Shown: positions 18,652-27,984, counted from the first letter of the stretch. The stretch: DNA of 64,000 nucleotides from Novosphingobium sp. ERN07 (GCF_012641335.1 NZ_JABAID010000006.1:124001-188000); one strand, 5' to 3'. A program made the numbers and translations. Notes: generated by a model not told the origin, from the sequence alone.

Positions 18652-18789
18652 GCGCAGCCCCTATAGCAATTTTGCAGAGGTTTGAAGCGGAACGAAGTTG
18701 TGTGCAAAGCGCTGCGTACTTGCGCTTGGCCCCGGCTTACCGCAAATCGGCTGCCTGAACGCGAACCCATTCAAGGATTTTCCCACCCC

Positions 18790-19731
18790 ATGCCTACCGG
18801 TCTTGTCGCCCTGCTTGACGACGTGTCCGTCATTGCCCGCGCGGCAGCCGCATCGCTTGACGATGTGAGCGCCGCTGCCGCCAAGGCCGGGTCGAAAGCG
18901 GCGGGTGTGGTAATCGATGATGCGGCGGTAACGCCGTCCTACGTCACAGATTTTACGCCCGACCGCGAACTGCCGGTTATCGCGCGGATCGCCAAGGGCA
19001 GCTTGTTCAACAAGCTGGTCATCCTCTTGCCCGCCGCCTTGCTGCTCAGCGCATTCCTGCCCGGTGCGATCACGCCCATCTTGATGGCGGGCGGTCTTTT
19101 CCTGTGCTTTGAAGGCGCTGAGAAGATCATGGAGAAGCTGGGCGCGGAAAAGCATGGGCAGACGTTGGAGGATCACCCCACAGATGTTGCCGCGTTCGAG
19201 GAACAGCGCGTTTCGGGTGCGGTGCGCACCGATCTGATCCTGTCGGCTGAAATCATGGCTATCGCCTTGGCCGAGGTTGCAGACGAAAGCATCGTGCAGC
19301 AGGGGATCATCCTTGCCGTGGTGGGCATCGCGATCACGATCGCGGTCTACGGCGCGGTTGGCCTGATCGTGAAGATGGATGATATCGGCCTGCATCTGGT
19401 CAAGAAGTCCTCCGCCGCGGCGCGTGGTGTCGGCGCCTTGCTGCTTAAAGCCATGCCGGTTCTGCTGACGCTGCTTGCCACCGTGGGCACCTTGGCGATG
19501 CTTTGGGTTGGTGGCGGGATCATCCTGCACGGCAGCGAGGAACTGGGCCTGCATGGTCCTGCGGAACTGGCCCATGCAGCGCAGCACGCAGTGGAACACG
19601 CCACCGGTCCGCTGGGTGGCGTTCTTGGCTGGCTGACCTATGCGGTGATTTCGGCAATCGTCGGGCTGGTGTTGGGCGCAATCGTTGCGTGGATCGTGCA
19701 CCTCATTGGCAAAGCGCGCGGGAAGCACTGA
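18790..19731 (+). CDS. DUF808 (YedI-like) inner-membrane protein
   Basis: This 313-residue polytopic membrane protein belongs to the DUF808/YedI family of unknown function. Family features include the N-terminal GLVALLDDVSVIARAAAASLDDV, then AGSKAAGVVIDDAAVTPSYV and the EGAEKIMEKLG segment. Hydrophobic segments lie near 80-100, 170-190, 225-245 and 285-310. The frame is open from 18682, but the ATG at 18790 matches the family start. It diverges from the acyltransferase gene and no operon partner is seen. Confidence 0.85.
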   Translation: MPTGLVALLDDVSVIARAAAASLDDVSAAAAKAGSKAAGVVIDDAAVTPSYVTDFTPDRELPVIARIAKGSLFNKLVILLPAALLLSAFLPGAITPILMAGGLFLCFEGAEKIMEKLGAEKHGQTLEDHPTDVAAFEEQRVSGAVRTDLILSAEIMAIALAEVADESIVQQGIILAVVGIAITIAVYGAVGLIVKMDDIGLHLVKKSSAAARGVGALLLKAMPVLLTLLATVGTLAMLWVGGGIILHGSEELGLHGPAELAHAAQHAVEHATGPLGGVLGWLTYAVISAIVGLVLGAIVAWIVHLIGKARGKH

Positions 19732-19755
19732 TTGTCAACGCGCTTTGCCGCGCGG

Positions 19756-20124
19756 TCAGGCCGCGTGGCGAACGGGGTGCGGCTTTGGTGCTGCGGCTTC
19801 GCGGTAGTGCTTGATCGCAAATTCGCTGACGAGGCTTTCGAACACTTCGTCGTGCAAAGCACGTTCGAACTCCAGACCGCTCACCCGCTCGCGGCTCCAG
19901 ACCACAAAAGCCAGCTTTGGCTGGAGGCCGGGGAGCATGAGGTGGATCGGCTCATCGATCCGCAGCTTTTCAAGGCCTTCTATCCGTGCGCCATATTGGT
20001 TGAGATCCTTAAGGATCACCGTTGACCGTTCGGTGCCGTGCTTGCAGCGCACCGGCAATTCGATTCCAACGCGCGCCGCGCGGCGCTTGGCGTCGAATTC
20101 CCCGTTTTCGGTATCAAGCCACAT
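19756..20124 (-). CDS. PilZ-domain protein (probable cyclic-di-GMP binder)
   Basis: This 122-residue single-domain protein has the PilZ ligand motifs: an Arg cluster KRRAARVGI (RxxxR) near residue 13, and LKDLNQYGARIEG, close to the [D/N]xSxxG motif but with Asn in place of Ser. C-di-GMP binding is therefore likely but not assured. The ATG at 20124 has GGAGG seven bases upstream; the frame extends to a GTG at 20151 that would bury that site. Two GGDEF/EAL proteins and a second PilZ domain also occur in the window. Confidence 0.82.
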   Translation of the reverse strand: MWLDTENGEFDAKRRAARVGIELPVRCKHGTERSTVILKDLNQYGARIEGLEKLRIDEPIHLMLPGLQPKLAFVVWSRERVSGLEFERALHDEVFESLVSEFAIKHYREAAAPKPHPVRHAA

Positions 20125-20348
20125 GGCAAATCCTCCACTTGCGTTAACCACAAGCCTTAGGACGGTTTACCGCGCAAAAGTTTCAGGGGGCCTAACGTTA
20201 TTTTGCTCCCACGTGCGCTTTGTGCAATCGCTGCCGCCGACTTTGCATTCTGTTCACCGTGCCCAACTTGCGCTGGATCAACGCCGCAGGTGCTAAGGCC
20301 TTTAGAACGCCGCTTCAGGAAGACCCAGCAACCTGAGGAGACGTTGAA

Positions 20349-20879
20349 ATGACTGCCGCAACTCTTGCCGAACTGGCAGCCGTGCGACAATTCACTACCC
20401 GCGATGGCCTGCTGCTGGACGTGCGCCCAGCCTTTGCCGAGGATGAGGCGCTGCTGGAAGACTTCTTTGAAAAGGTCAGCGAAGAAGACCGCCGCTTTCG
20501 TTTTCTCGCTGCCAGCAAGCACGTGGGGCATGATCAGCTTGTCCCACTGACCCATGTCGACCACTGGCGAACCGAAAGCTTTCTGGCATTCGAACGGCAA
20601 AGCGGTGCGCTGGTGGCTTCGGCCATGCTGGCTGGCGATGCGGCGATGGACACAGGCGAAATCGCCGTTTCAATCCGCAACGACTTTCGTGGCCGGGGCG
20701 TGGGTTGGACGATGCTTGATCTGATCGCGGAAGAAGCGCGCAAGCGCGGCCTCAAGCGCGTGATCTCGATCGAGGACCGTGACAATCACGCTGCAATCGA
20801 ACTGGAGCGCGAAAAAGGCTTCGTCGCCCACGGGATCGATGGGGATCCGCATCTCGTGATGCTTGAAAAGAGCTTCTGA
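20349..20879 (+). CDS. GNAT family N-acetyltransferase
   Basis: This 176-residue protein has the GNAT fold. The acetyl-CoA motif A appears as IRNDFRGRGVGWTMLDLIAEEARKRG around residue 105, with the Q/RxxGxG loop reading RGRGVG. The N-terminal segment (RFRFLAASKHVGHDQLVPLTHVDH) resembles domains fused to acetyl-CoA synthetase-type acetyltransferases such as Pat. A role in protein lysine acetylation is thus possible but not shown. GAGGAGACG precedes the ATG. Confidence 0.82.
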   Translation: MTAATLAELAAVRQFTTRDGLLLDVRPAFAEDEALLEDFFEKVSEEDRRFRFLAASKHVGHDQLVPLTHVDHWRTESFLAFERQSGALVASAMLAGDAAMDTGEIAVSIRNDFRGRGVGWTMLDLIAEEARKRGLKRVISIEDRDNHAAIELEREKGFVAHGIDGDPHLVMLEKSF

Positions 20880-20918
20880 AAGCCCTCGGGTCGCAACCTT
20901 CGGAGGAAGGGCCGGGGT

Positions 20919-20956
20919 GAAAGGCTGGGTCGCGCGGAGGCGCGATCCGGCCTTTC
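20919..20956. terminator. Hairpin between convergent GNAT and Mur ligase genes
   Basis: GAAAGGC...TCGCG pairs with CGCGA...GCCTTTC with two mismatches in between. It lies between the two stop codons and is symmetrical, so it could serve either direction; there is no long T-run. Confidence 0.5.
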
Positions 20957-20959
20957 GTT

Positions 20960-22387
20960 TCAGACGCGGTGCAGAATGTCGCGGGCGAAAAGCGATAGGG
21001 TATCGTCACGCGCGCCCATCACGACGACACGATCACCCTCTTGGGCCAGGGCCACGATGCGATCTGCGCAGTCTGCCCGCGCGGCGATGTGTTCAGCCTT
21101 CCCGCCATGCTCGCGGATCATTCCGACGATGCGCTCCGAACCGACCGAACGATCCACCGTGCCGCCGAAATAGACCGGATCGCACAGGATTGTCATGTCA
21201 TCCGGGCCAAGCCGTGTTGCAAGAACTTCGGCCAGTTCATGCCCCATCTGCCGCAGCGGTCCAAACCCGTGCGGTTGGAAGAACGCGATGACGCGGCCGG
21301 GATGGGCTTTCAGCGTGGCAAGGGTCGCGGCGACTTTCTCAGGATTATGCCCGAAATCGTCGATCACCGTCACGCCTGAGGCCGACGTTCCCACGATGTC
21401 GAACCGGCGGGCCAGTCCGGCAAAAGTCCCAAGGTGTCGCACCGCATCTTCCAGTGCCAAGCCGGCAGCATCCGCCGCTGCCAGTGCCGCCAGCGCGTTG
21501 GTGAGGTTGTGGCGTCCCGGCACTTGCAGCGTCAGCGGATGAACATCCCCGCTGCGGCGATCCGCGATGCGCGCGGAAATCGAGGTCGGACCTTCACTTA
21601 TCGAGCCAAGTTCAACCGAAATTTGCGCATCGGCACCGAAGCCGAAAGTGATTGCAGCCTTTGCCCGTCCGATCAGCGCCATGCTTTCTGCATCGTCGGC
21701 ATTGACCACTGCCGTTCCTGATCGTGCAAGGAAATCGCCAAACAGTTCGCGCAGTTCCTCAAGGCTCTTGTGATCGAGGCTAACATTGTTGAGCACGGCG
21801 ACAGCCGGGTTGTAGAGTGCGATAGAGCCATCGCTCTCGTCCACTTCGGAAACGAAAATACCGCCCCCGCCGACCCGGGCCGAAGCAAAGGGCGCATCGT
21901 CGGCCACGAAGTTCTTCATCACCGCGCCGTTCATAATTGTGGGATCGCGGCCTGCCTCGGTCAGGATCCAGCCGATCATGCCGGTGACGGTCGATTTGCC
22001 GCTCGTTCCGCCAACGGCAATGCCTTGGGGTGCGGCGTTGAACAGAGCCGATAGCAATTGCGCCCGGCTCATCCGCGCGCAGCCCAACGCTTTTGCCCGC
22101 ACCATTTCCGGCACGGTTTCTTCTACCGCAGCGGATGCGATCAGCACCTGATCTGCTGAGGAAATCCCTGAGCCATCCTGCGCAAAAAGCTGAAATCCGA
22201 GGCTTTCCAGCCATGCAAACTTTTCTGGCGTGCGGCCCTGATCACGGCTCCGGTCCGATCCAGCAACCGTCGCACCAATGCCGCGCAGAATGAGTGCCAA
22301 AGGCAGCATTCCTGAACCGCCGATTCCGCAGAAGAACCACTCGCGGGTTGCAAGTTCAGTCGGGGTAAAAGGTTGTGCGTCGGTCAT
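20960..22387 (-). CDS. mpl: Mur ligase, probably murein-peptide ligase Mpl (MurC-like)
   Basis: This ATP-dependent Mur ligase has 475 residues. It shows the UDP-sugar motif FFCGIGGSGM near 20, the P-loop GGTSGKSTVTG near 122, SEVDESDGS, GRHNLTNALAAL and VIDDFGHNPEK. The family contains MurC, which adds L-Ala, and Mpl, which reattaches recycled tripeptide to UDP-MurNAc. The gene is isolated from the usual division cluster and divergent from an LD-carboxypeptidase, so recycling (Mpl) fits better than MurC; the call is inference. The ATG at 22387 is used, since an upstream extension is unlike the family. Confidence 0.75.
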   Translation of the reverse strand: MTDAQPFTPTELATREWFFCGIGGSGMLPLALILRGIGATVAGSDRSRDQGRTPEKFAWLESLGFQLFAQDGSGISSADQVLIASAAVEETVPEMVRAKALGCARMSRAQLLSALFNAAPQGIAVGGTSGKSTVTGMIGWILTEAGRDPTIMNGAVMKNFVADDAPFASARVGGGGIFVSEVDESDGSIALYNPAVAVLNNVSLDHKSLEELRELFGDFLARSGTAVVNADDAESMALIGRAKAAITFGFGADAQISVELGSISEGPTSISARIADRRSGDVHPLTLQVPGRHNLTNALAALAAADAAGLALEDAVRHLGTFAGLARRFDIVGTSASGVTVIDDFGHNPEKVAATLATLKAHPGRVIAFFQPHGFGPLRQMGHELAEVLATRLGPDDMTILCDPVYFGGTVDRSVGSERIVGMIREHGGKAEHIAARADCADRIVALAQEGDRVVVMGARDDTLSLFARDILHRV

Positions 22388-22473
22388 GGCAGTGCGGTAT
22401 GCGCACGCGCCGCCGGTGACAACCTCCCGATTGCGGCTTTCACCCGATGCGTGAAACGGGCTAGGGTCGGGCA

Positions 22474-23295
22474 ATGATCAGCCGGATCGCCATTTGCGCC
22501 CCGTCGACGCCCTTTTTGCGTGAGGACGCGGCACGTCTTGATGCGCTGGCAAAGGCTGAGTTTCCGCAACTCGAACTGGCCTTTCACGAACAGTGCTTCG
22601 CCAGCGAAGGGCACTTTGCCGGGCCTGATGCACAGCGCCTTGCCGCATTTGTGGAATGCGCGAACGATCCCCGGTTCGATGCAGTGTGGTTTGCACGGGG
22701 CGGATATGGTGCGAACCGTATTGCGATGGACGCCCTTCCGTTGCTGGGGCCTGAAGCTTACGACAAGCAGTATCTCGGCTATTCGGATGGCGGCACGCTG
22801 CTGGGCGCGCTCTATCGCGCAGGGATCGGGCGTCCGGTCCACGCCCCGATGGCCAACGATATTCGGCGCTCAGGCGGCGAAGCGGCGGTGCGCCGGACGC
22901 TGGGTTGGCTTGCTGGTACCCGAGAGGGGCTTGAGCCTTCTTTGGGCGATGGCCGCCCCGCCGTGGCGTTCAACCTGATGACGCTGGCGATGTTGTGCGG
23001 CACGCCCCTGATGCCCGATCTTTCCGGCCATGTTGTGATGATCGAGGAAGTGGCGGAATATCAATATGCGGTGGACCGCCTGCTGTTCCACCTGACCAGC
23101 AATCTGGCGTCGGCAGATATCGCCGGGCTGCGGCTGGGCAGGATAAGCGATGTGCCGGAAAATGATCGCCCGTTCGGTTGTGAGATAGAAGACATGGTGC
23201 GTCACTGGTGCGGCCGCACCGGCATTGCATGGCGGGGCAGGGCGGATATCGGCCACGATGTTGACAACAGGATCGTGCCGTTCGGTATTGCCTGA
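22474..23295 (+). CDS. ldcA: LD-carboxypeptidase (S66 family, LdcA-like)
   Basis: LdcA removes the terminal D-alanine from cytoplasmic murein tetrapeptides, making the tripeptide that Mpl reuses. The 273-residue protein has the family motifs AICAPSTPF, FARGGYGANR and the nucleophile Ser104 in GYSDGGT. The Glu region is VMIEEVAEYQYAVDR, and the C-terminal GHDVDNRIVPFG contains the catalytic His. No signal peptide is present, matching a cytoplasmic enzyme. It is divergent from the Mur ligase gene, with 86 bases between the two starts. Confidence 0.88.
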   Translation: MISRIAICAPSTPFLREDAARLDALAKAEFPQLELAFHEQCFASEGHFAGPDAQRLAAFVECANDPRFDAVWFARGGYGANRIAMDALPLLGPEAYDKQYLGYSDGGTLLGALYRAGIGRPVHAPMANDIRRSGGEAAVRRTLGWLAGTREGLEPSLGDGRPAVAFNLMTLAMLCGTPLMPDLSGHVVMIEEVAEYQYAVDRLLFHLTSNLASADIAGLRLGRISDVPENDRPFGCEIEDMVRHWCGRTGIAWRGRADIGHDVDNRIVPFGIA

Positions 23296-23367
23296 TCGGC
23301 AGCGTCGGAATAGGGCGCGCCACCGTTTGCGCCGTCCTATCGCAGGGTCGCACAGCAGGAGAGTGAG

Positions 23368-24303
23368 ATGCGAGCGTTCGTTTTTCCGGGGCAGGGCAGC
23401 CAGAAGGTTGGCATGGGTCTCGAACTTGCCGAGGCCAGTGCTGCCGCGCGCGAAGTGTTCGAGGAAGTTGACGATGCGCTGGGGCAAAAGCTCTTCCAGA
23501 TCATGAAGGAAGGCCCGGAAGACGTTCTGACGCTTACTGAAAACGCCCAGCCCGCAATCATGGCCAACGCCATCGCCGTGCTGCGCGTGCTTGAGCGGGA
23601 AGGCGGCATCACACTGGCTGAAAAGGCAGATTTCGTCGCAGGGCATAGCCTTGGCGAATATACCGCGCTTTGTGCTGCTGGCGCTTTCAGTCTTGCCGAT
23701 ACGGCGCGCCTGCTCAAACTGCGCGGCCAGTCGATGCAGGCTGCCGTTCCGGTGGGTGTTGGTGCGATGTGCGCTCTTTTGGGGGCCGATATCGAAAAGG
23801 CCAGCGCGCTGGCTAAAGCGGCTGCGGAAGGCGAAGTATGCACCGTCGCCAACGACAACGATCCCACGCAAGTCGTGCTGTCCGGCCACAAGGCTGCGAT
23901 CGAGCGGGCGGTGGCGATGGTCAAGGATCATGGCATCAAGCGCGGCGTGCTTCTGCCCGTATCGGCACCGTTCCACTGTCCGCTGATGCAACCCGCTGCC
24001 GACGCAATGGCCGAGGCGTTCGAAAAGACCCCACCCGCCGCCTTACGCGTGGCGCTTTTCGCCAATGTCACCGCATCGGTGGTCACCGATCCGGCGGAGG
24101 TAAAGCGCCTGCTGGTCGAGCAGGTCACCGGCCGTGTCCGTTGGCGTGAAAGCGTCATCGCGATGCAGGCGGCAGGCGTAGAGCAGTTCGTCGAACTCGG
24201 CGGCAAAGTCCTGAGTCCGATGATCAACCGCTCGGTCGCTGATGTCTCTGTCACCAGCGTTGTCGGCATGGCCGACATCGAAGCCTTGCTGAAGGAGCTT
24301 TGA
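23368..24303 (+). CDS. fabD: Malonyl-CoA:acyl carrier protein transacylase
   Basis: FabD loads malonyl groups onto ACP for fatty acid synthesis. The 311-residue length is normal. FVFPGQGSQ opens the protein, Ser94 lies in GHSLGEYTAL, and the catalytic His is in VSAPFHCPLM. AGGAGAG lies before the ATG. It is followed four bases later by fabG, so the two form an operon. acpP and fabF, often next in line, are absent here. Confidence 0.96.
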   Translation: MRAFVFPGQGSQKVGMGLELAEASAAAREVFEEVDDALGQKLFQIMKEGPEDVLTLTENAQPAIMANAIAVLRVLEREGGITLAEKADFVAGHSLGEYTALCAAGAFSLADTARLLKLRGQSMQAAVPVGVGAMCALLGADIEKASALAKAAAEGEVCTVANDNDPTQVVLSGHKAAIERAVAMVKDHGIKRGVLLPVSAPFHCPLMQPAADAMAEAFEKTPPAALRVALFANVTASVVTDPAEVKRLLVEQVTGRVRWRESVIAMQAAGVEQFVELGGKVLSPMINRSVADVSVTSVVGMADIEALLKEL

Positions 24304-24307
24304 GCTT

Positions 24308-25072
24308 ATGGAAAACCGCCTTTTCGATCTTACCGGCATGACCGCCCTCGTCACCGGCGCGGCTGGTGGCATCGGTTCGTCCATTTGCCATGCGCTGGCG
24401 AAACAGGGCGCCCGCATTGCGCTTTCGGGCACGAATCCGGCCAAGCTGCGCGCTTTCCGTGAGGAACTGAACGACACGTATGGTCACGATCATGTCGAGA
24501 TTACCTGCGATCTTTCGAACACCGAACAGGTCGAACATCTCGTGCCCGCCGCGATGGATACGCTGGGCAAGCTCGACATTTTGGTGAACAACGCCGGGAT
24601 CACGCGCGATAATCTGGCGATGCGGATGAAGGATGATGAGTGGGACGCGGTCATCCGCGTGAACCTCGAAGCCGCATTCCGGCTGATGCGTGCTGCCACC
24701 AAGCCAATGATGAAGGCACGCTTTGGTCGTATCGTTTCAGTCACCAGCGTTGTTGGCGCAACCGGCAATCCGGGCCAGGTGAACTATGCTGCGGCAAAGG
24801 CGGGCCTTGTCGGCATGTCGAAATCGTTGGGGCAGGAACTTGCCAGCCGTGGCGTGACCGTGAACTGCGTGGCCCCCGGCTTCATCCGCACCGCGATGAC
24901 CGACATTCTGCCCGATGGCCAGAAGGACGCGCTTAACGCGCGCATTCCGATGGGCCGCATGGGCGAAGGTTCGGATATTGGAGCTGCCGTCGCCTATCTC
25001 GCGTCGAAGGAAGCCGGATACGTCACTGGGCAGACGCTGCACGTCAACGGCGGCATGGCGATGTTGTCTTGA
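24308..25072 (+). CDS. fabG: 3-oxoacyl-[acyl carrier protein] reductase
   Basis: FabG uses NADPH to reduce beta-ketoacyl-ACP in fatty acid elongation. The 254-residue SDR protein has the cofactor motif TGAAGGIG, NNAGITRDN, the catalytic Ser in VSVTSVVG and YAAAKAG with the active Tyr and Lys. GFIRTAMTD and TGQTLHVNGGMAM are typical FabG C-terminal signatures. It follows fabD with a four-base gap. Confidence 0.95.
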   Translation: MENRLFDLTGMTALVTGAAGGIGSSICHALAKQGARIALSGTNPAKLRAFREELNDTYGHDHVEITCDLSNTEQVEHLVPAAMDTLGKLDILVNNAGITRDNLAMRMKDDEWDAVIRVNLEAAFRLMRAATKPMMKARFGRIVSVTSVVGATGNPGQVNYAAAKAGLVGMSKSLGQELASRGVTVNCVAPGFIRTAMTDILPDGQKDALNARIPMGRMGEGSDIGAAVAYLASKEAGYVTGQTLHVNGGMAMLS

Positions 25073-25262
25073 GCCACATGGAGGCGATTTCAGGGTCTTT
25101 TATCCCCAACTTAGGCCCAATGGGCGGGAGTGGCGCTTGCCGAGTCCCGCCTCTGCGTTAAGACAGGTAGTCCGAACCAAACGCCGGGGGGCGTGATTCC
25201 CCGGTTCAGTCATATCTGCGGGGCAGGGCGGATGCCCGCTTCCCTGGGGGATCGAGACGAGA

Positions 25263-26390
25263 ATGAAGGCGACGATCGAACGCGCGACTCTCCTGCGCTG
25301 CCTGTCCCACGTCCAGTCGGTGGTTGAACGCCGCAACACGATTCCGATCCTGTCGAACGTGCTGATCGAGGCTTCGCCTGACAGCACCGTGCGCCTGATG
25401 GCAACTGACCTTGATCTACAGATCGTGGAAACGATGGCGGCTGTATCGGTCGAAGGGCCGGGCGCCATTACCGTTTCAGCGCACCTGCTGTTCGACATCG
25501 CGCGCAAGTTGCAGGATGGCTCCCAGGTCAGTCTTGAAACGTCTGACAACCGCATGATCGTCAAGGCGGGGCGCAGCCGCTTCCAGTTGCCCACGCTCCC
25601 GCGTGACGATTTCCCGGTGATTGTTGAAGGCGATCTGCCTACCAGTTTCGAAGTGCCCGCACGCACTCTGGCCGAACTGATTGATCGCACCCGTTTTGCG
25701 ATCTCCACGGAAGAGACGCGGTATTACCTCAATGGCATTTTCCTGCACGTTTCGGACGAAGCACAGCCTGTGTTGAAGGCTGCGGCCACCGATGGCCACC
25801 GTCTTGCCCGGTTCACCATCGCGCGTCCCGATGGGGCTGAGGGTATGCCCGACGTGATCGTTCCCCGCAAATGCGTGGGCGAACTGCGCAAACTGCTGGA
25901 AGAAGTGCTCGATTCCGCTGTTCTCATTGATCTTTCTGCCAGCAAGGTTCGCTTCACGCTGGGTGGTGAAAACGGTGTGGTCCTCACCAGCAAGCTGATC
26001 GACGGAACTTTTCCTGATTACAGCCGCGTGATCCCCACCGGGAACGACAAGCTTCTCAAGCTCGATCCACGCTCGTTCTTCGAAGGCGTGGATCGCGTGG
26101 CCACGATCGCTACTGAAAAGACCCGTGCGGTGAAGATGGCGCTCGAAAATGATCGCGTGACGCTTTCGGTCACCAGCCCGGACAACGGCACTGCTGCCGA
26201 AGAACTGCCCGCAGATTACAGCTCTGCCGGATTTGAGATCGGCTTTAACGCCAATTATCTCAAGGATATCCTGAGCCAGATCGATGGTGATACAGTGGAA
26301 CTGCATCTTGCCGATGCCGGCGCTCCCACGCTGATTCGCAAGGACGACAAGAGCGCTGCGCTCTATGTTCTGATGCCAATGCGGGTCTGA
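25263..26390 (+). CDS. dnaN: DNA polymerase III sliding clamp (beta subunit)
   Basis: DnaN is the ring-shaped processivity clamp of the replicative polymerase. The 375-residue protein shows the family start MKATIERATLLRCLSHVQSVVERRNTIPIL, of which ERRNTIPIL is diagnostic. It also has LLFDIARKL, TDGHRLARF and the terminal YVLMPMRV. It is not beside dnaA, as is common in alphaproteobacteria. A 190-base spacer after fabG holds no other gene and probably contains its promoter. Confidence 0.97.
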   Translation: MKATIERATLLRCLSHVQSVVERRNTIPILSNVLIEASPDSTVRLMATDLDLQIVETMAAVSVEGPGAITVSAHLLFDIARKLQDGSQVSLETSDNRMIVKAGRSRFQLPTLPRDDFPVIVEGDLPTSFEVPARTLAELIDRTRFAISTEETRYYLNGIFLHVSDEAQPVLKAAATDGHRLARFTIARPDGAEGMPDVIVPRKCVGELRKLLEEVLDSAVLIDLSASKVRFTLGGENGVVLTSKLIDGTFPDYSRVIPTGNDKLLKLDPRSFFEGVDRVATIATEKTRAVKMALENDRVTLSVTSPDNGTAAEELPADYSSAGFEIGFNANYLKDILSQIDGDTVELHLADAGAPTLIRKDDKSAALYVLMPMRV

Positions 26391-26397
26391 CGAAATG

Positions 26398-26435
26398 TGC
26401 CGGAACAGGCGGTTTTTTTTACCGCCGGTCCGGCA
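26398..26435 (+). terminator. Hairpin with T-rich loop after dnaN
   Basis: TGCCGGA (26398) pairs with TCCGGCA (ending 26435), and inside it GGCGGT pairs with ACCGCC around a run of T. The T-run lies in the loop rather than after the stem, so this is not a standard terminator although its position after dnaN suggests that role. Confidence 0.5.
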
Positions 26436-26541
26436 TTGGTTAACAATCATTTGCGGTTTGTCTGAGTAGGCCCACTCTGGACCAAATTACCTGATTTGAA
26501 CGGCGTTAAGCGTAACCCGGTTCCCGACAGGAGTACCGAGG

Positions 26542-27984
26542 ATGGACACCGTTTACGACTTGCAGGCCGTTGCCAAGAAGCTGGCATTCTACAACATCGG
26601 GAGCGATGATCTAGCGCGCTTCCCGTTGATCGCTTCGGCTCTGCGGACGCACGCGCCGCCTGCGCTCGACAAGCTGTACGATCAGATCGCGGCCACGCCC
26701 GAAACGGCAAAGTTCTTTGGTTCGCGACAGATGATGAATCATGCCCGCGACAAGCAGATCGAGCATTGGGCCGGCATGTTCAGTGGTAGCGTTGATCGTG
26801 CCTATTTTGATAGCGCTGAACGGATCGGCAACGTTCACGCTCGTATCGGGCTGGAGCCAGCTTGGTACATTGGTGCTTACGCATCGGTGCTTGAAAATGT
26901 CCTAAACAAGATGTTTGCTGGGGTCGGCGCGATCTTCCGCCGTCGTAAAATTGCCCGTTCCGCCGGCTCGATGATCAAGATGGCGCTGCTCGATATGGAA
27001 GTGGCGCTTTCGACCTACTTCAAGGCAGAAGAAGCGGCCCGAATTGCCGTGATCGACGAAGTTAGTGCCGCGCTTCGCAAGATGGCTGACGGTGATTTCG
27101 CTACGCGCGCTCCTGACCTGCCCGCTGCCTTCGCGGAATTGCAGAAGCATCTCGATGACATGCGGCTGCAGGTTTCCGGTGCGCTTAGCCACGTCTCTGA
27201 AACCTCAAGCTCTGTTGATGTGGGGGCCAAACAGATTCGGCAGGCATCGGACGACCTTGCGCGGCGCACCGAACAGCAAGCAGCCAGCCTTGAAGAAGCT
27301 TCAGCGGCGATGACCACGTTGGCCTCAAACGTCAGAACGGCTGCAGATGATGCCGTCCACATGCACGATTCGGTTCAGCAGGCGCACGGCGAAGCCATGA
27401 AGGGCGGGGAGGTCGTGGGCGAAGCGGTCTCTGCAATGAACGACATTCACCACTCTGCGCAGGAAATCGGCAAGATCATCTCGGTCATTGATGGTATCGC
27501 GTTTCAGACCAACCTGCTGGCACTTAATGCAGGCGTAGAGGCGGCGCGCGCGGGTGATGCCGGGCGCGGCTTTGCTGTTGTCGCCACGGAAGTGCGCGCC
27601 CTTGCCCAGCGCACTGCCGATGCAGCGCGCGATATCAAGACGCTGATCGTAGACAGTTCGGTTCAAGTCGAACGCGGCGTCAATTTGGTTGGCCAGACGG
27701 GCGAGACGTTTTCAGTGATCGTGGAGCAGGTCGGCCATGTCGCCCAGCTTGCCAGCAGCATTGCGCAGATGGCACACGAACAAGCCACCAGCATCGGTCA
27801 GGTGCGCGAAACGGTCCGCGATATGGACACGATGACGCAGCAGAACGCCGCGATGGTCGAAGAAGCGACGGCTGCGGCGCGCAGCCTTGCGACCGAGGCA
27901 GATCGCCTTTCGACCCTCGTGGCCCGATTCCGCCTTGGGCGGGACGGACTGGAACAGCGCAGTCATTACCGGAATGCGGCCTGA
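26542..27984 (+). CDS. Soluble globin-coupled chemotaxis transducer (HemAT-like)
   Basis: This 480-residue cytoplasmic signal transducer would sense oxygen through haem and signal to CheA. The N-terminal 160 residues form a globin-coupled sensor domain with the likely proximal His99 in VHARIGLEPAWYIGAY. A HAMP-like linker (about 170-220) leads to the MCP signalling domain. Its conserved hairpin tip, IAFQTNLLALNAGVEAARAGD, written in part only, lies near residue 318. There is no transmembrane segment. The C-terminus lacks an obvious CheR/CheB pentapeptide. No che genes lie nearby. The ATG at 26542 follows GGAG. Confidence 0.92.
   Translation: MDTVYDLQAVAKKLAFYNIGSDDLARFPLIASALRTHAPPALDKLYDQIAATPETAKFFGSRQMMNHARDKQIEHWAGMFSGSVDRAYFDSAERIGNVHARIGLEPAWYIGAYASVLENVLNKMFAGVGAIFRRRKIARSAGSMIKMALLDMEVALSTYFKAEEAARIAVIDEVSAALRKMADGDFATRAPDLPAAFAELQKHLDDMRLQVSGALSHVSETSSSVDVGAKQIRQASDDLARRTEQQAASLEEASAAMTTLASNVRTAADDAVHMHDSVQQAHGEAMKGGEVVGEAVSAMNDIHHSAQEIGKIISVIDGIAFQTNLLALNAGVEAARAGDAGRGFAVVATEVRALAQRTADAARDIKTLIVDSSVQVERGVNLVGQTGETFSVIVEQVGHVAQLASSIAQMAHEQATSIGQVRETVRDMDTMTQQNAAMVEEATAAARSLATEADRLSTLVARFRLGRDGLEQRSHYRNAA

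Noticed and set aside
20965-22387. Calling the Mur ligase MurC because of its GIGGxGM and HNP motifs
   Set aside because: MurC and Mpl share these motifs. The location beside ldcA and away from the division cluster favours Mpl, though a genome check is needed.
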